From: Gemmata massiliana
GTDB taxonomy: Bacteria > Planctomycetota > Planctomycetia > Gemmatales > Gemmataceae
DNA: 64,000 nucleotides
Direction of reading: 5' to 3'
Assembly (NCBI RefSeq): GCF_901538265.1
Contig: NZ_LR593886.1
Span: 2,774,843-2,838,842, forward strand
Position numbers and translations under genes: made by a program. Below are positions 51,038 through 60,620 of the stretch, in pieces. The notes under the pieces are model-generated. The model was not told the DNA's origin and searched no databases. It saw nothing but the letters and a program-made list of their open reading frames with translations. The number at the start of each line of letters is the position of its first letter. The stretch's first letter is position 1.

Positions 51038-51979
51038 TCAGGGCAAAGAAACCGCTTCGCCACCCCGAATCGTAGACATGGCTCTATAAATCTGCAGATC
51101 GATTGAATCATCTACAAAATGAGCCGAACCATCTGCAAAGGCGAAGTACAACCCACCAGAATGCCGGCTGCGGAACGAGTATACATTGTACCAATCATTT
51201 GGAGAATACTCGGTACCGTCTGGCCGTCTAGCATTGGGGCCAATAGCGCATGTCCCGACTGCATTATTCGCGTAGGGCCAAGAACACCAATTGTTCTTCA
51301 CTGGAATATCTTCGCCAACCATGAACGTGTTGCTGGCGCCGTCCGTAATGCTGATCAGTTTTTTCGGGCTCAAATAGTCGCTACGATAGAAAAGACCATC
51401 GCCACGGGTCAAACCGTCCGACGAGCCATTAGTACCTGGGTTGCGCCAGCGATCATCTCCCCAGGCCCAGTTAGCCCCACTAACTCCCTTATAGTTAGTC
51501 TGGCCGGCGCCGATGGGGGGGGGGAATTGGGGACCATCATACACGCCCAAGTCGGCAGCATCGGACCGCGGCCCTGCGTTGAGAGCGTCGTCACTGGGGC
51601 AAAGGAAAAGTTTCACCCGGGCGCCGACTGTCTCGCGACTTTGAAACAGTGTATTGGTAGGGATGTTGCCTTCCCGGTATAAACTGTCCTGTTCCAGAAA
51701 AAGTAGGATCCGGGCGAGCCAACTCCAGGAACGCGACTGCGGACCATAAGCTACGCATGAGTTAACAGGGAGTATTCCATTGGTGTCGTGGTACGCATGA
51801 GTTGCAAGGGCAATTTGCTTGAGGTTACTTTGGCAGTTCGTTCGTGCAGCCGCGGATCGGACTTTCTGGACAGCTGGAAGAATCAGCCCGATTAGAATTG
51901 CAATGATGCCGATCACCACTAGCAACTCGACAAGTGTCATGCCACTCCGCAATCGCTGTGCAAAAGATCGAAGGCGCAT
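51038..51979 (-). CDS. DUF1559 prepilin-type protein (H-X9-DG)
   Basis: 313 aa; ATG 51979 has AGGGGG six bases upstream. Prepilin-like N-terminus RLRSGMTLVELLVVIGIIA with Glu at mature position 5 and a helix to [18 protein letters not shown]. The C-terminal H-X9-DG signature reads HSGGLYFAFADGS. It is a different paralogue from the one at 17.7 kb. Its location among glycosyltransferases suggests a surface-structure role, but no partner is evident. Confidence 0.9.
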   Translation of the reverse strand: MRLRSFAQRLRSGMTLVELLVVIGIIAILIGLILPAVQKVRSAAARTNCQSNLKQIALATHAYHDTNGILPVNSCVAYGPQSRSWSWLARILLFLEQDSLYREGNIPTNTLFQSRETVGARVKLFLCPSDDALNAGPRSDAADLGVYDGPQFPPPIGAGQTNYKGVSGANWAWGDDRWRNPGTNGSSDGLTRGDGLFYRSDYLSPKKLISITDGASNTFMVGEDIPVKNNWCSWPYANNAVGTCAIGPNARRPDGTEYSPNDWYNVYSFRSRHSGGLYFAFADGSAHFVDDSIDLQIYRAMSTIRGGEAVSLP

Positions 51980-52141
51980 TTCCAACCCCCTGGAGATTTG
52001 AAGCACTTTTTGGGTTGAGTTGCCGTAAGATTGTCTAATTCGATCGTTTATTTTATATCGACGCGCCAGGCGGAGACGGTTCTGCTATGGGGGATCAATT
52101 GCTTCTTAGAAAATACCGTTCCTTTTTATGAGACTGGGCCG

Positions 52142-53344
52142 TCACTGGAAGCGAGCTGTTGCCTCGTGGGCCGATGGCGTTGTAACTGGCATTCTCAACT
52201 GTTGGAGAAGGCCGAGGAAAAATCCGCCGTAGATCGTCTGCACGCCAACTACCATCCCAGTCAAGCCCCATAAAGCGTGTCGTAAAGTGTGCCTGAGTTC
52301 TAGTTCTCCGAGTGAGACATCCCACCACTCCTTCACTAACCACAGATTCATCCCGATTCCGCCCAAGAAGGCCGATCCACCAAGGAAGAGGGTTCGCTCG
52401 ACTGATAGCCACTTGATTAGCCGCCCAGCTATCGGGTCGGCGGGTAGCGCTGCGACGAGCGAGCCGTACATTTTACCAAAAAGGCCCAGCCAGAATGTCT
52501 GATATCCGAGAAGGGTGCACAGGGCACCGAGAAGCATAGTGTGTACGTCGAATCCAATCCCGCTGATAAACCGCGGCCCGCCTGTTAGCCATGTCATGAG
52601 AATAAGCCCCCCGGACAAGAGCAACACGGCAGGGATCAGAAACAACCAGAGGGGACAAAAAAGCAGGAGTAGCCTCAGGTGTCGCCATCCATCACGGAAG
52701 CTCCGGAGGTGAGGCTGGCGGTCCCGGCCGTCGGGATGAAGTACCACCGGCACCTCGCCGATACGCAACCTGTAGAGTGCTGCCTTCACGACCATTTCGC
52801 TAGCGAACTCCATGCCCGGAGCCACGAGATTTAATCGGCCGTATGCATCTTTGCGAAATGCTCGAAGGCCGCAGTGCGCATCGCCAACCCCAGCGCGGAA
52901 GAACAAGTTTAGAACGCCTGTAAGGACCGGGTTGCCCACGTACCGGTGGTGCCAAGGCATAGCTCCGGATCTGATGCCACCCCGAAACCGGTTGCCCATC
53001 ACGAGTTCATCACCCGCTCGGAGCCGTGTTACGAATTCCTCGATGCGTAAAAAGTCGTAACTGTCGTCTGAGTCGCCCATAAGAACGTAACGCCCACACG
53101 CTGCAGCGACTCCCCCCTGGATGGCCGCTCCATATCCGCGCTTATGTACAGATACAACTCTCGCCCCGGCCTCGGCAGCGATCGTCGGAGAGCCATCAAT
53201 ACTGCCGTTGTCGGCGACGATGACCTCGCCGATGAGATTAAGGCGGTGGAAGGCCTGCAGGGTTTTTGTAACGCACTTGCCCACTGTGCGAGCCTCGTTC
53301 AGACAGGGCATGACGACTGACAGTTCTATCGGGCTATTTGCCAT
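52142..53344 (-). CDS. family 2 glycosyltransferase with C-terminal membrane domain
   Basis: About 400 aa from ATG 53344 (ATG 53359 is an alternative). N-terminal GT-A domain of the dolichol-phosphate-mannose/glucose synthase kind: SVVMPCLNEARTVGKCVTKT, EVIVADNGSIDGSPTIA, KRGYGAAIQGG, LMGDSDDSYDF (DXD) and GNRFRGGIRSGAMPW. The C-terminal 150 residues hold four hydrophobic segments (LLLFCPLWLFLIPAVLLLSG, LLGALCTLLGYQTFWLGLFG and others). It probably makes a polyprenyl-phosphate sugar for export. It lies alone on the minus strand. Confidence 0.9.
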   Translation of the reverse strand: MANSPIELSVVMPCLNEARTVGKCVTKTLQAFHRLNLIGEVIVADNGSIDGSPTIAAEAGARVVSVHKRGYGAAIQGGVAAACGRYVLMGDSDDSYDFLRIEEFVTRLRAGDELVMGNRFRGGIRSGAMPWHHRYVGNPVLTGVLNLFFRAGVGDAHCGLRAFRKDAYGRLNLVAPGMEFASEMVVKAALYRLRIGEVPVVLHPDGRDRQPHLRSFRDGWRHLRLLLLFCPLWLFLIPAVLLLSGGLILMTWLTGGPRFISGIGFDVHTMLLGALCTLLGYQTFWLGLFGKMYGSLVAALPADPIAGRLIKWLSVERTLFLGGSAFLGGIGMNLWLVKEWWDVSLGELELRHTLRHALWGLTGMVVGVQTIYGGFFLGLLQQLRMPVTTPSAHEATARFQ

Positions 53345-53885
53345 TTCAGTAGCCTTCATCGGCTGGCAGGGTAGGTCGGGAAGCGGCTTAAAATCGTTCG
53401 TGCGAAATTGAAAGTGTTTATTAATATTTGTCAAGTGGGCGATTTGGTAACTACGGCATTCGTCGGGCGTTACTCGTTCGCTTATATGAAAATCAGTCAA
53501 GTTTGTATATGAATCATGATCGCATACTAAATTTAAGATACTAGTCGCTAAGAGGGGCGTTGTCAATGTAAAGCTAGCCAAAAACTGTCTCTTATCCCGG
53601 CTAAGTCCACGCAATAAATTTCAATTCCTGCAGGACGCCCATCGGGAATGCCTTGTAAACTCCTCCGTTAGGTGTCCGCATCGCCCACGAGTTTCAGCCC
53701 TCTAACGGGTTATGAAGACGTTTACTCCGGATCTCGCTCCGGGGGTGCTGGAGCGCTTGTGCCAGTGCGCCGCGCGATTCGCACCCGAGTTCCCCCAGTC
53801 CAGACCCGCACGTTAAAGGCACGGACAAAACGCCGGCGTGAGGTTTGCGCGCGGCAGTGTAGCCCGCCCTGAAAAAGCTCCTGTC
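53345..53885. other. AT-rich intergenic region with an IS-end-like sequence
   Basis: The first part (53400-53570) is AT-rich, likely the promoter of the glycosyltransferase. AACTGTCTCTTATCCC at 53583-53598 resembles an IS5-type left end and lies 288 bases before the transposase remnant. No gene is supported. Confidence 0.45.
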
Positions 53886-54423
53886 ATGGCGACCGCGCAC
53901 GTGCCCGACGAGTTCTTTGAGTTGATCGCTCACCACCTGCCGCCGGGGCAGCCGGTCGGCTCGATGGGCGCTCGGCACCGGGTGGCGGTGCGGGCGATCT
54001 GGTTCGTACTGGCGACCGGCAACCGGTGGGAGGACGTGCCCCACGAGATGGCTGTTCGGGGCGTACCGCCCACCGGAGGCTTCGAGTCTGGGAGGAAGCC
54101 GGGAGCTGGGACCGGCTTCACGCCGACCTGCTTCGACTCCTGCGGCGGGCCGACAAATTGGGTGCCGACGCGGTGATCGTGGCCGGGGCGCCCGCGGGTC
54201 GAGGGGCGCAGCAGGCGCGGGTTCCATCACCAGGCGGCAATGGTCCTGCTCTTCGAACAGAATCACCCACGACCCGAGCCGGCCGGCTCGGGAAAAGAGG
54301 GTCAGCCGAGCACCCCTCATGGTGCTCGGGCATCCGCCGAGCACTCCAGCGACTGCTACGGCCCCTGGCCAAACCCGATTGCCCCTACTGCCGCGCGCAA
54401 CGAACACCACATCTAGCGGAGTA
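53886..54423 (+). pseudogene. IS5-family transposase remnant, frameshifted and truncated
   Basis: From ATG 53886: MATAHVPDEFFELIAHHLPP, GQPVGSMGARHRVAVRAIWF and VLATGNRWEDVPHEM. One base missing after HEM moves the frame to CSGRTAHRRLRVWEEAGSWD and RLHADLLRLLRRADKLGADA, where the similarity stops at the first acidic motif (GADAVIV). Everything beyond (DDE core, C-terminus) is gone or unrecognisable. It belongs to a different IS5 subgroup from the copy at 42.7 kb. Confidence 0.75.
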
Positions 54424-54626
54424 GTGTTAAAACTCGGTGTAGCGTAGGCAAACGACGAAAAACGCCGCTTGTGCGTGACAAGTATGGTACTATTAAATGT
54501 AATTTTAATATTGTTTTAATTGTTATGATTTATGTGCCGATTTTTTTGCACTTCGCTGTTGACAAGGGGTGGGCGAAGGGTAGGATCACAATCCGGAGTC
54601 AGGAGGCTAGCCCAATAATCTTGGGA

Positions 54627-55712
54627 ATGTTGTCAATGATGCGGACGAGATTGTTATTAGCGCTTCTGCTTTCGCTGGGCGGCGCTTCCTCGCTCTGTGG
54701 GCAGGATGAGAGCTTGAAGAAAAAGATTGAGCAGTCGTGGTCGCATCAGAGGGAGGAGATTGCGTCCGCTAAAGTTCGATATAAAATCATTCGTACTGGA
54801 ATCGGACAGGTTTTACCAATTTCGAGCAATGAGTTGCTCGAAATTATTGGATCAAATGGATGCGAAACTAAACAACAGGCGGCTGGGCTGTTGTCGCGTG
54901 TTACTAATCTGAAGGCGTCGGGGGATGGTTGGTTTGATGAGGGTAAATTTGTAATGCTTGGGTCAAAGCGGAAGAATTCGCTTAGTGGGCAGCTTAACGA
55001 GACTATGGTTGATAATGCCGACTACAAAGTGACGTATTCAGCGCCCAATCGGCAGGTGGATCTCGAGCATTCGTCCCAGTCGTCTACAACAACTGTTTCA
55101 TTAAGGGATTTTCGGGTTGTGCCGGCGGAGCCGACTGGAAAAGGTGTTTCGATCCGTAGCGATAAATCAACATACATTGAATGCAATATTGGCGAGGATT
55201 TGCTATCCCTAGATAAAGGAAGTTATGCTGTAAGGGATTACCAGCGTGTAGCTGGAGGGAAGGTTACGCAGTTGTTTGTGCAGCGGGGTTTTCAGAAGCG
55301 ATTGGGGGGTGTCGAGTTTCCAACCGTAAGCATACAATCACACTTTAAATCTAACCAATTGATTTATTTGCAAGTTGTATGTGTTGAGCAGGCCGAGTTC
55401 AATGGTGATGTTGAAGAAAGTGAATTTCGGATTAGTCCTTCTCCGTCTGTGAACATTGTGGATAGGAGGAATCCTAGCCCAAAAGTCATTTCGCACGAAT
55501 CGCCAACAGATATGAGCATCGAAGACGTGGTGCAAGGAGCGAATGAGCCGCATCAGGCTGTGCGGAAGTATGGGTTTTCTTCAACTTCGCGAATTTATCT
55601 CGCAATAGCTGGTGTGCTTTGTCTCTTGCTCGGCGTTGCTATTTATTTTTTACGCGTCCGTTTGCGGGGTAAGGTGGGCAATAGCATAGGGCGTTTGCCC
55701 AGTAGCAATTGA
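54627..55712 (+). CDS. secreted protein with C-terminal membrane anchor, 361 aa
   Basis: The start region MLSMMRTRLLLALLLSLGGA (ATG 54627; 54636 and 54639 are alternatives) is a signal peptide ending near LCGQ. The extracellular part has a helix (LKKKIEQSWSHQREEIASAK) followed by many strands (VRYKIIRTG, DYKVTYSAPNRQVDL, AVRDYQRVAGGKVTQLFV, EFPTVSIQSHFKSNQLIYLQ), resembling LolA-like planctomycete proteins (weak). The C-terminus has one membrane span (IYLAIAGVLCLLLGVAIYFL) and a basic tail. AT-rich codon use, unlike housekeeping genes. First of a probable three- or four-gene cassette. Confidence 0.7.
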   Translation: MLSMMRTRLLLALLLSLGGASSLCGQDESLKKKIEQSWSHQREEIASAKVRYKIIRTGIGQVLPISSNELLEIIGSNGCETKQQAAGLLSRVTNLKASGDGWFDEGKFVMLGSKRKNSLSGQLNETMVDNADYKVTYSAPNRQVDLEHSSQSSTTTVSLRDFRVVPAEPTGKGVSIRSDKSTYIECNIGEDLLSLDKGSYAVRDYQRVAGGKVTQLFVQRGFQKRLGGVEFPTVSIQSHFKSNQLIYLQVVCVEQAEFNGDVEESEFRISPSPSVNIVDRRNPSPKVISHESPTDMSIEDVVQGANEPHQAVRKYGFSSTSRIYLAIAGVLCLLLGVAIYFLRVRLRGKVGNSIGRLPSSN

Positions 55713-55752
55713 TCGGTGGTAACCTTTTGGTCTCAGTAAGGAAGGGGATGTT

Positions 55753-56271
55753 ATGTCTGCTGCGAAACTGTGTTTGGCGATCCTTCAGTACGGCTTTGTT
55801 GTGGTCGGCGTCGCCCTCTGTCTTTCGCAAACCGCTCAGCAAGAGATGATTGCGCAGGAGAAGGGGGCGACTACGCCGGCTGCGCAATGCTGCACGCCCG
55901 CTACCATAGCTCCGCCAACGGCGCCCGCATTCAGCTCAGGGTCTTGCAAGACGAAAAGCATAGTCGGTCAGACCGCCCCCCAGTGCGACGGTGCGGATGG
56001 AACTGTAAATCCAAATCTCTGCACGGGCGCCACCGCTCGCTCGATACGAGCACCCGGCGCTTGTGGGGCTGCCCCGCAAGGTTCGTCGCCCGGCCCGTGC
56101 CTTAACGGGAATACGGACCTCACTACGACAAACGGCCAGTTTGGTTGCAATGCTACTGATATTTTGACCCCGACTGGAACTTGTTGCAAGTGGACTTCAT
56201 TTGCAGGTGCTGGAGCTGCGCCGATAACGGCGCAGGTTGCGACGTGCAGCGGGACAAACTGCAATCCATAA
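55753..56271 (+). CDS. secreted cysteine-rich protein, 172 aa
   Basis: Signal/anchor sequence LCLAILQYGFVVVGVALCLS, then a mature part with 12 Cys (CC, then single C, and again CC: TPTGTCCKW, ending CSGTNCNP). It is rich in Ala/Thr/Pro/Gly, with no recognisable enzyme motif. The even Cys number suggests disulfides after export. It starts 40 bases after the preceding membrane protein gene, with GGAAGGGG before ATG 55753, and is probably co-transcribed. Unknown family; novel candidate. Confidence 0.7.
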   Translation: MSAAKLCLAILQYGFVVVGVALCLSQTAQQEMIAQEKGATTPAAQCCTPATIAPPTAPAFSSGSCKTKSIVGQTAPQCDGADGTVNPNLCTGATARSIRAPGACGAAPQGSSPGPCLNGNTDLTTTNGQFGCNATDILTPTGTCCKWTSFAGAGAAPITAQVATCSGTNCNP

Positions 56272-56608
56272 CATCATTTTCTTTTTGGTGGGCTTTTTGC
56301 CCCCAAAGTAGTGGTTTTGGAGATTAGCATCGCATGTCACTTTCCTTCAGTGATACGCGGTGCTAATTGTGTTGTTTCCGCTTAGTTGTTATCTTCCCGG
56401 CGATTGGTCTCGCGTGTCAATTTGTTGAATTCGGATCGTTTTGCTTGCTATTATGCAAGGGCGCGTGGACCCGCTAAATATGTGTAGATGCTTGGTGGTG
56501 TTTTCTTAGGGGCACTGGCAAAGCCTCCAATTAGGGCCATTTTCGTGGCTTTTTCGAGGTATTGTCAATGCCTAACGTATTTTAATTCGCAGCTGTTGAG
56601 TGCGCAAT
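56272..56608. other. AT-rich intergenic region
   Basis: No supported gene; a 56488-56739 open frame overlaps the next gene and has no motif. It may hold a promoter for the DUF1573 gene. Confidence 0.4.
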
Positions 56609-57751
56609 ATGAAGCAGATTTACAAATACTGCGCCGTTGTCTTTGTCGGTTTTCTTTTAATTGTGACAGCAGCGACCGTCTGGGCCGGGTCTTTTTCAAA
56701 ATTGCTTATGCGACTGCAACCCCAAGGCATAATTGTTGAAAATAAGCAGCACGCATTCCCCTTAATGCTGCAATCCGAGTTGGTTAAAGATCGCCCAATG
56801 GTGTCTCAGCACAAAATCATCAACGGAACAGCCGCTCCCCGGCAGTTGAGACTTGTTTCTACAAACTGTAGCTGCTTAACGGTTCATGTTGATGGTAGGC
56901 AACTCGGCCCTGACGACATTTATGAAATGCCTGCGTACGGCACGGCATACGTGAATCTTGAAATGACGCCTCGAGAATCTTACGGACGATATGCCACTCT
57001 GGCTAAATTTCGAATCAGCGGCCTTGATGTCGCGGACGAAGAGGTTGTTCTGAGTGCGACGTCGACTGTACTCCGGGATTGCGAATTCGAGCCAGACACC
57101 TTGGTGGCGAAATTAATCAACGGTGAAGCCGCAAATGAAAGGCGATCTGTATTTCTGAAGCACCGTTTTCGTCCAGCCGGCGACACAAGTCGCCCTCGCC
57201 CATTTGATGCAATGCCAGATGGCATTAAAATTGAGTCAATGGAACGTGTGGAGCGTTTCAATAATGAGATTCCGGATGATATTGTGGAGCAGGTATGGAA
57301 GATTACATTTGACCTTTCGTCCGTTACGGGCTCATCTGCAACAGTTCAGGGCGTGAGCCTTGCGTTTGATTCTCCTCTAGCTTGCAACTCCACAATTAAA
57401 CTTTTGATTTCGCGGATTAAAGAAATTGATGCCCCTGCTGGGCTCGATTTTGGACCTGTGCCGTTGCATGAGGTTCAGAGTAAGCGATTTGTGGTTCGCA
57501 GTGAGGCCGGAACGGCTTTTACTATATCTGCAATCGATTTGAAAGGGGATGCTGGATTTAGCTGTGTTCCGCAGCCTCATTCGGCAAAGGCTTTTCATAC
57601 CCTTGAAGTTCAATTTGTCTCGAAAGTAGCCGGCCTCCACAAGGGAGAATTGACCCTAAAAACACTTATGCCAGACGGTAAAACTGTTGCGATTAATATT
57701 GAATTGGTTGCGGGATCGCATACCAGCTTGCCTTCCGCATCCGAAAAGTAA
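56609..57751 (+). CDS. secreted DUF1573-type protein, 380 aa
   Basis: From ATG 56609: MKQIYKYCAVVFVGFLLIVT is an uncleaved or signal helix. Then Ig-like strands: HKIINGTAAPRQLRLVSTNC, SCLTVHVDGR, ATLAKFRISGLDVADEEVVL, a second module ending DAPAGLDFGPVPLHEVQSKR and GELTLKTLMPDGKTVAINIE. The motif NCSCLTV matches the DUF1573 N-terminal signature (HSFxxxN ... CGCT) of planctomycete and bacteroidete proteins. Two Ig-like DUF1573-type domains appear. Likely surface or periplasmic; function unknown. Confidence 0.72.
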   Translation: MKQIYKYCAVVFVGFLLIVTAATVWAGSFSKLLMRLQPQGIIVENKQHAFPLMLQSELVKDRPMVSQHKIINGTAAPRQLRLVSTNCSCLTVHVDGRQLGPDDIYEMPAYGTAYVNLEMTPRESYGRYATLAKFRISGLDVADEEVVLSATSTVLRDCEFEPDTLVAKLINGEAANERRSVFLKHRFRPAGDTSRPRPFDAMPDGIKIESMERVERFNNEIPDDIVEQVWKITFDLSSVTGSSATVQGVSLAFDSPLACNSTIKLLISRIKEIDAPAGLDFGPVPLHEVQSKRFVVRSEAGTAFTISAIDLKGDAGFSCVPQPHSAKAFHTLEVQFVSKVAGLHKGELTLKTLMPDGKTVAINIELVAGSHTSLPSASEK

Positions 57752-57943
57752 GAGAAGACGTTGCGCTGGTTTTTTCTAAGTTCGCGTGCATTGAGTAGCG
57801 AACTAGTTGACGAACAACGGCCGCGCCATTGCTTCTGCGCGGAGATGCGGCTGCTTGAAATATACGTAAACCCTTCTCGTGGCATGCGCCCCGGTAGCTT
57901 TCGTAATCGTTTCTAAATTAGCATCCATTGAACTGAGAGAGCT

Positions 57944-60049
57944 GTGGCACATCCACCAGACTCTGTGGTCGCCGTGTTCTGGTTTTTATGCACCGCTTTT
58001 ATCAGCGCCGCTGGGTGGTTGATTGCGGGACGTCTTTTCCCCGAAGATTCGACTTTGAGCCGTATCGGAACCGCTATCATAATCGGTTGGGCTCATGTCG
58101 TGGCCATCGGAACTACATTGGGAGCCTTGAATCTGATTCGGCCGGGGTACCTGCTCATTGGTGTCACTGGGGCTGCTGCACTAACTCTTGTTTGCGTCAT
58201 GCGACGCATTGGCCGCCCAGTGCCGCGAAGCGCCGGTGAGCGTGCCCCTGTGGAAGACCCTCTGGTCTCGCCAGCCCAGCAGGTTTGGAATATTGTTTGG
58301 GCCGCGCTGTTCGCATTTTGGACAGCACACATGGTGACCGGCGGCCTGCTCCGATTCCCGACCGACTGGGACACCCTGATGTACCACTTGCCATTTGTGA
58401 ATCACTGGCTCCAGGCGGGGAGCTTGTATGCTTCGGGTGGCATGAGGTGGAGTGACCCAGGAAATAATGAATTGATTACTCTTTGGATCGTAGCTCCATT
58501 CTCCGGCGATTTCTTATGCACGCTGACTAACCTGCCGGCCACGATCCTGCTCGGCTGTGCTGCCGTGGAGCTTGGGCGCCAGCTCGGTCTCTCGGTTCAT
58601 TTCCGGCACATTGCCGGTCTCGCAGTTGTGTCCAACTTTGTCGTCCTCAAACAACTGATCGACGTGGAAAACGACGTGGCCGTCGCGGCCCTTTTCCTCA
58701 GTTGCCTTTCCTTTGTGCTGCGGTACGTCAAGTGTGGTGGCGCGGAGGAGCTAATACTCGGGGCTATTTGCTTTGGTTTGCTTGCCGGGGTCAAATTCTA
58801 TGCTCTCGGCTACGCCGCTGTCGTGGCGACGACAGCCGTGCTACTCGTCGCAAAAGAGGCGGGCGCCCGGAGCGCGGGGCGTGTCACGGCCTGGGGTCTT
58901 GCCGGTTTTGCGCTATTCGGGGCTTACTGGTACGCGCGTAATTGGATAGCAGACGGGAGCCCAGTATTTCCGGCGTGGGCGCCAGCTGCGAGCGATGATC
59001 TCGGGCAGTCGCATCCAACTTTTTGGCAAACTACATTCATCGGCAACGGGCGCCCGGAATTGTTTCGGCTGGCGATCGAGGCGGTCTGGAGCATGACCGG
59101 TCCATATCATCTCGCCGCGCTCCTTTCCCTTCCGGTTACACTACCTTGGCTCGTCATTAGCGGCTTTCGACAGATTAAACACCCAGCTAGGTCGAGGGAA
59201 GCTGCAGCCCGGTTCGGACTGTTTTTCGCAGCCATTGCGTCAGGATTAGTTCTGCTGATTACTCCGTTCGCGGTCGAAGACGTTCCGGGCACACTGAATC
59301 AGATGCGCTGGAAGTATTGCCCAGTTCGCTACGGTCTGTGTTTTTTGAGCTTGCTAGTTATCGCTCTTTCGCTTGTAATGAGTGATATATTTCATAATCT
59401 TCAGCTGGTTCTGGGGCGGCTTGGAGAGCGCGGCTTGCCGTTCACGAAATTCTTTGTCAATTTGCCTTTTGCCCTCTTGGGTGCCGCCGAGTTGGCTCAA
59501 GTATACGGGCTTAGTAACCCCGAGTCTCAGGCTAGTTATATAGATAATGTGTTTATCGCTGTAGATGTTTTATTGGTCGGTTGGGTGGTCTTTCTCGTTG
59601 CAAGGAGCCGGTTCCAATTGACGGTCGTTTTCGTTCTTAGCCTTGCAGCGATCGGTGGTGTCGCATCCGCTGGTCATCAACTATCCGAGCGATGGCACCA
59701 GGGGTTTGCGGCGCACTACGATGAAATGCTTGCCAACGGCCTATTTATGCATTTGAGAGCTACCCAGCCCTGCGGTAGCCGGATCTGTGTGTTGGACCTC
59801 CGGCCATACCCGTTCTTCGGATCGGCACGCCAGTTTCGAGTTTGTCAGCCGCCGCATATCCGTTCGGAACAGTGGTTCAGAACTTATTTGCACTCCCAAA
59901 AAATTACGATAGTTGTCGCTCGACTCGGCCAGGATTTGCCTCTGCACTGGATGAATGGTCAGCCTTTGCTTAGAAGCGATGACCGCCGTCGCCGGCTGGT
60001 CCGAGAGGGTTTTTGGGTGTACACGGTTGCTTATGTTGATTCAGATTAG
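57944..60049 (+). CDS. large multi-pass membrane protein (GT39/ArnT-like)
   Basis: 701 aa from GTG 57944. At least 12 hydrophobic segments. The motif FPTDWDTLMYHLPFVNHWLQ near residue 145 corresponds to the WDxxxYHLP loop of GT-C glycosyltransferases (ArnT/Pmt-like), with GMRWSDPGNNELITLWIVAP next to it; in that fold the acidic residue after the first helix coordinates the lipid-phosphate sugar. A C-terminal soluble part (about residues 610-701) follows. It probably transfers a sugar from a polyprenyl carrier on the outer face. The usual first-loop DD/DE motif is not obvious, so the assignment is moderate. Confidence 0.75.
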   Translation: MAHPPDSVVAVFWFLCTAFISAAGWLIAGRLFPEDSTLSRIGTAIIIGWAHVVAIGTTLGALNLIRPGYLLIGVTGAAALTLVCVMRRIGRPVPRSAGERAPVEDPLVSPAQQVWNIVWAALFAFWTAHMVTGGLLRFPTDWDTLMYHLPFVNHWLQAGSLYASGGMRWSDPGNNELITLWIVAPFSGDFLCTLTNLPATILLGCAAVELGRQLGLSVHFRHIAGLAVVSNFVVLKQLIDVENDVAVAALFLSCLSFVLRYVKCGGAEELILGAICFGLLAGVKFYALGYAAVVATTAVLLVAKEAGARSAGRVTAWGLAGFALFGAYWYARNWIADGSPVFPAWAPAASDDLGQSHPTFWQTTFIGNGRPELFRLAIEAVWSMTGPYHLAALLSLPVTLPWLVISGFRQIKHPARSREAAARFGLFFAAIASGLVLLITPFAVEDVPGTLNQMRWKYCPVRYGLCFLSLLVIALSLVMSDIFHNLQLVLGRLGERGLPFTKFFVNLPFALLGAAELAQVYGLSNPESQASYIDNVFIAVDVLLVGWVVFLVARSRFQLTVVFVLSLAAIGGVASAGHQLSERWHQGFAAHYDEMLANGLFMHLRATQPCGSRICVLDLRPYPFFGSARQFRVCQPPHIRSEQWFRTYLHSQKITIVVARLGQDLPLHWMNGQPLLRSDDRRRRLVREGFWVYTVAYVDSD

Positions 60050-60620
60050 TGTTTTCTAATTATTATTTGAAATGATTATTTATCCAGGTGATCATTGCTG
60101 CTTGCTTGTCTCCCTCGTTATGGTTCCCTATGGCAATTGCAGCATGCTGCTTAACTGCAGTCAATTGTCGCGGGGCCGCTTCAATCTTTTGAACTGAATC
60201 TCTTCGACAGGGGCGGCAGTTGCGTCGCTAAGCATCAACTGTACTCATCATTCATTGACCTTTTTTTCTTGGCCGACGGCCTTGACTGATACAGCGCGAA
60301 CCGAGCGGGGGCTGGCTCCAAGAGGGCAGTCGTGGCTCCTCTCGTCCATTCGCCCGAATCCCCGTTGCCGGTGTTGCGACCGGCCCGTCGTCCGTTGACT
60401 TGGCGAATCTGTCCCTTATAGACAAGCTTGCCGGCACAAAGAAACGGCGTAAAAGTCTGGCTTGTGGCGGGGGCCCCACAAAGGCGATGTAAACTACGAC
60501 AAGGCGCGGCGAACGTCACTCAGCGATTCAAATAAGGCCTATTGCTCTGGACGGAGGCGATCGGTTTGGATACGTTCTTATGCACTTTACACAGCATTAA
60601 GTTCTAGGGGGGAGGGTATT
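60050..60620. other. intergenic, unassigned minus-strand frame
   Basis: A 94-codon minus-strand frame at 60235-60519 (ending SRPSAKKKRSMNDEYS) has GC-rich codons and no ribosome-binding site or motif; it may be element debris. AT-rich DNA at 60060-60100 may hold a promoter. Confidence 0.35.

Noticed and set aside
60235..60519. 94-codon minus-strand frame with a Lys/Arg C-terminus
   Set aside because: Could be transposon debris, but no family, start signal or partner can be shown.
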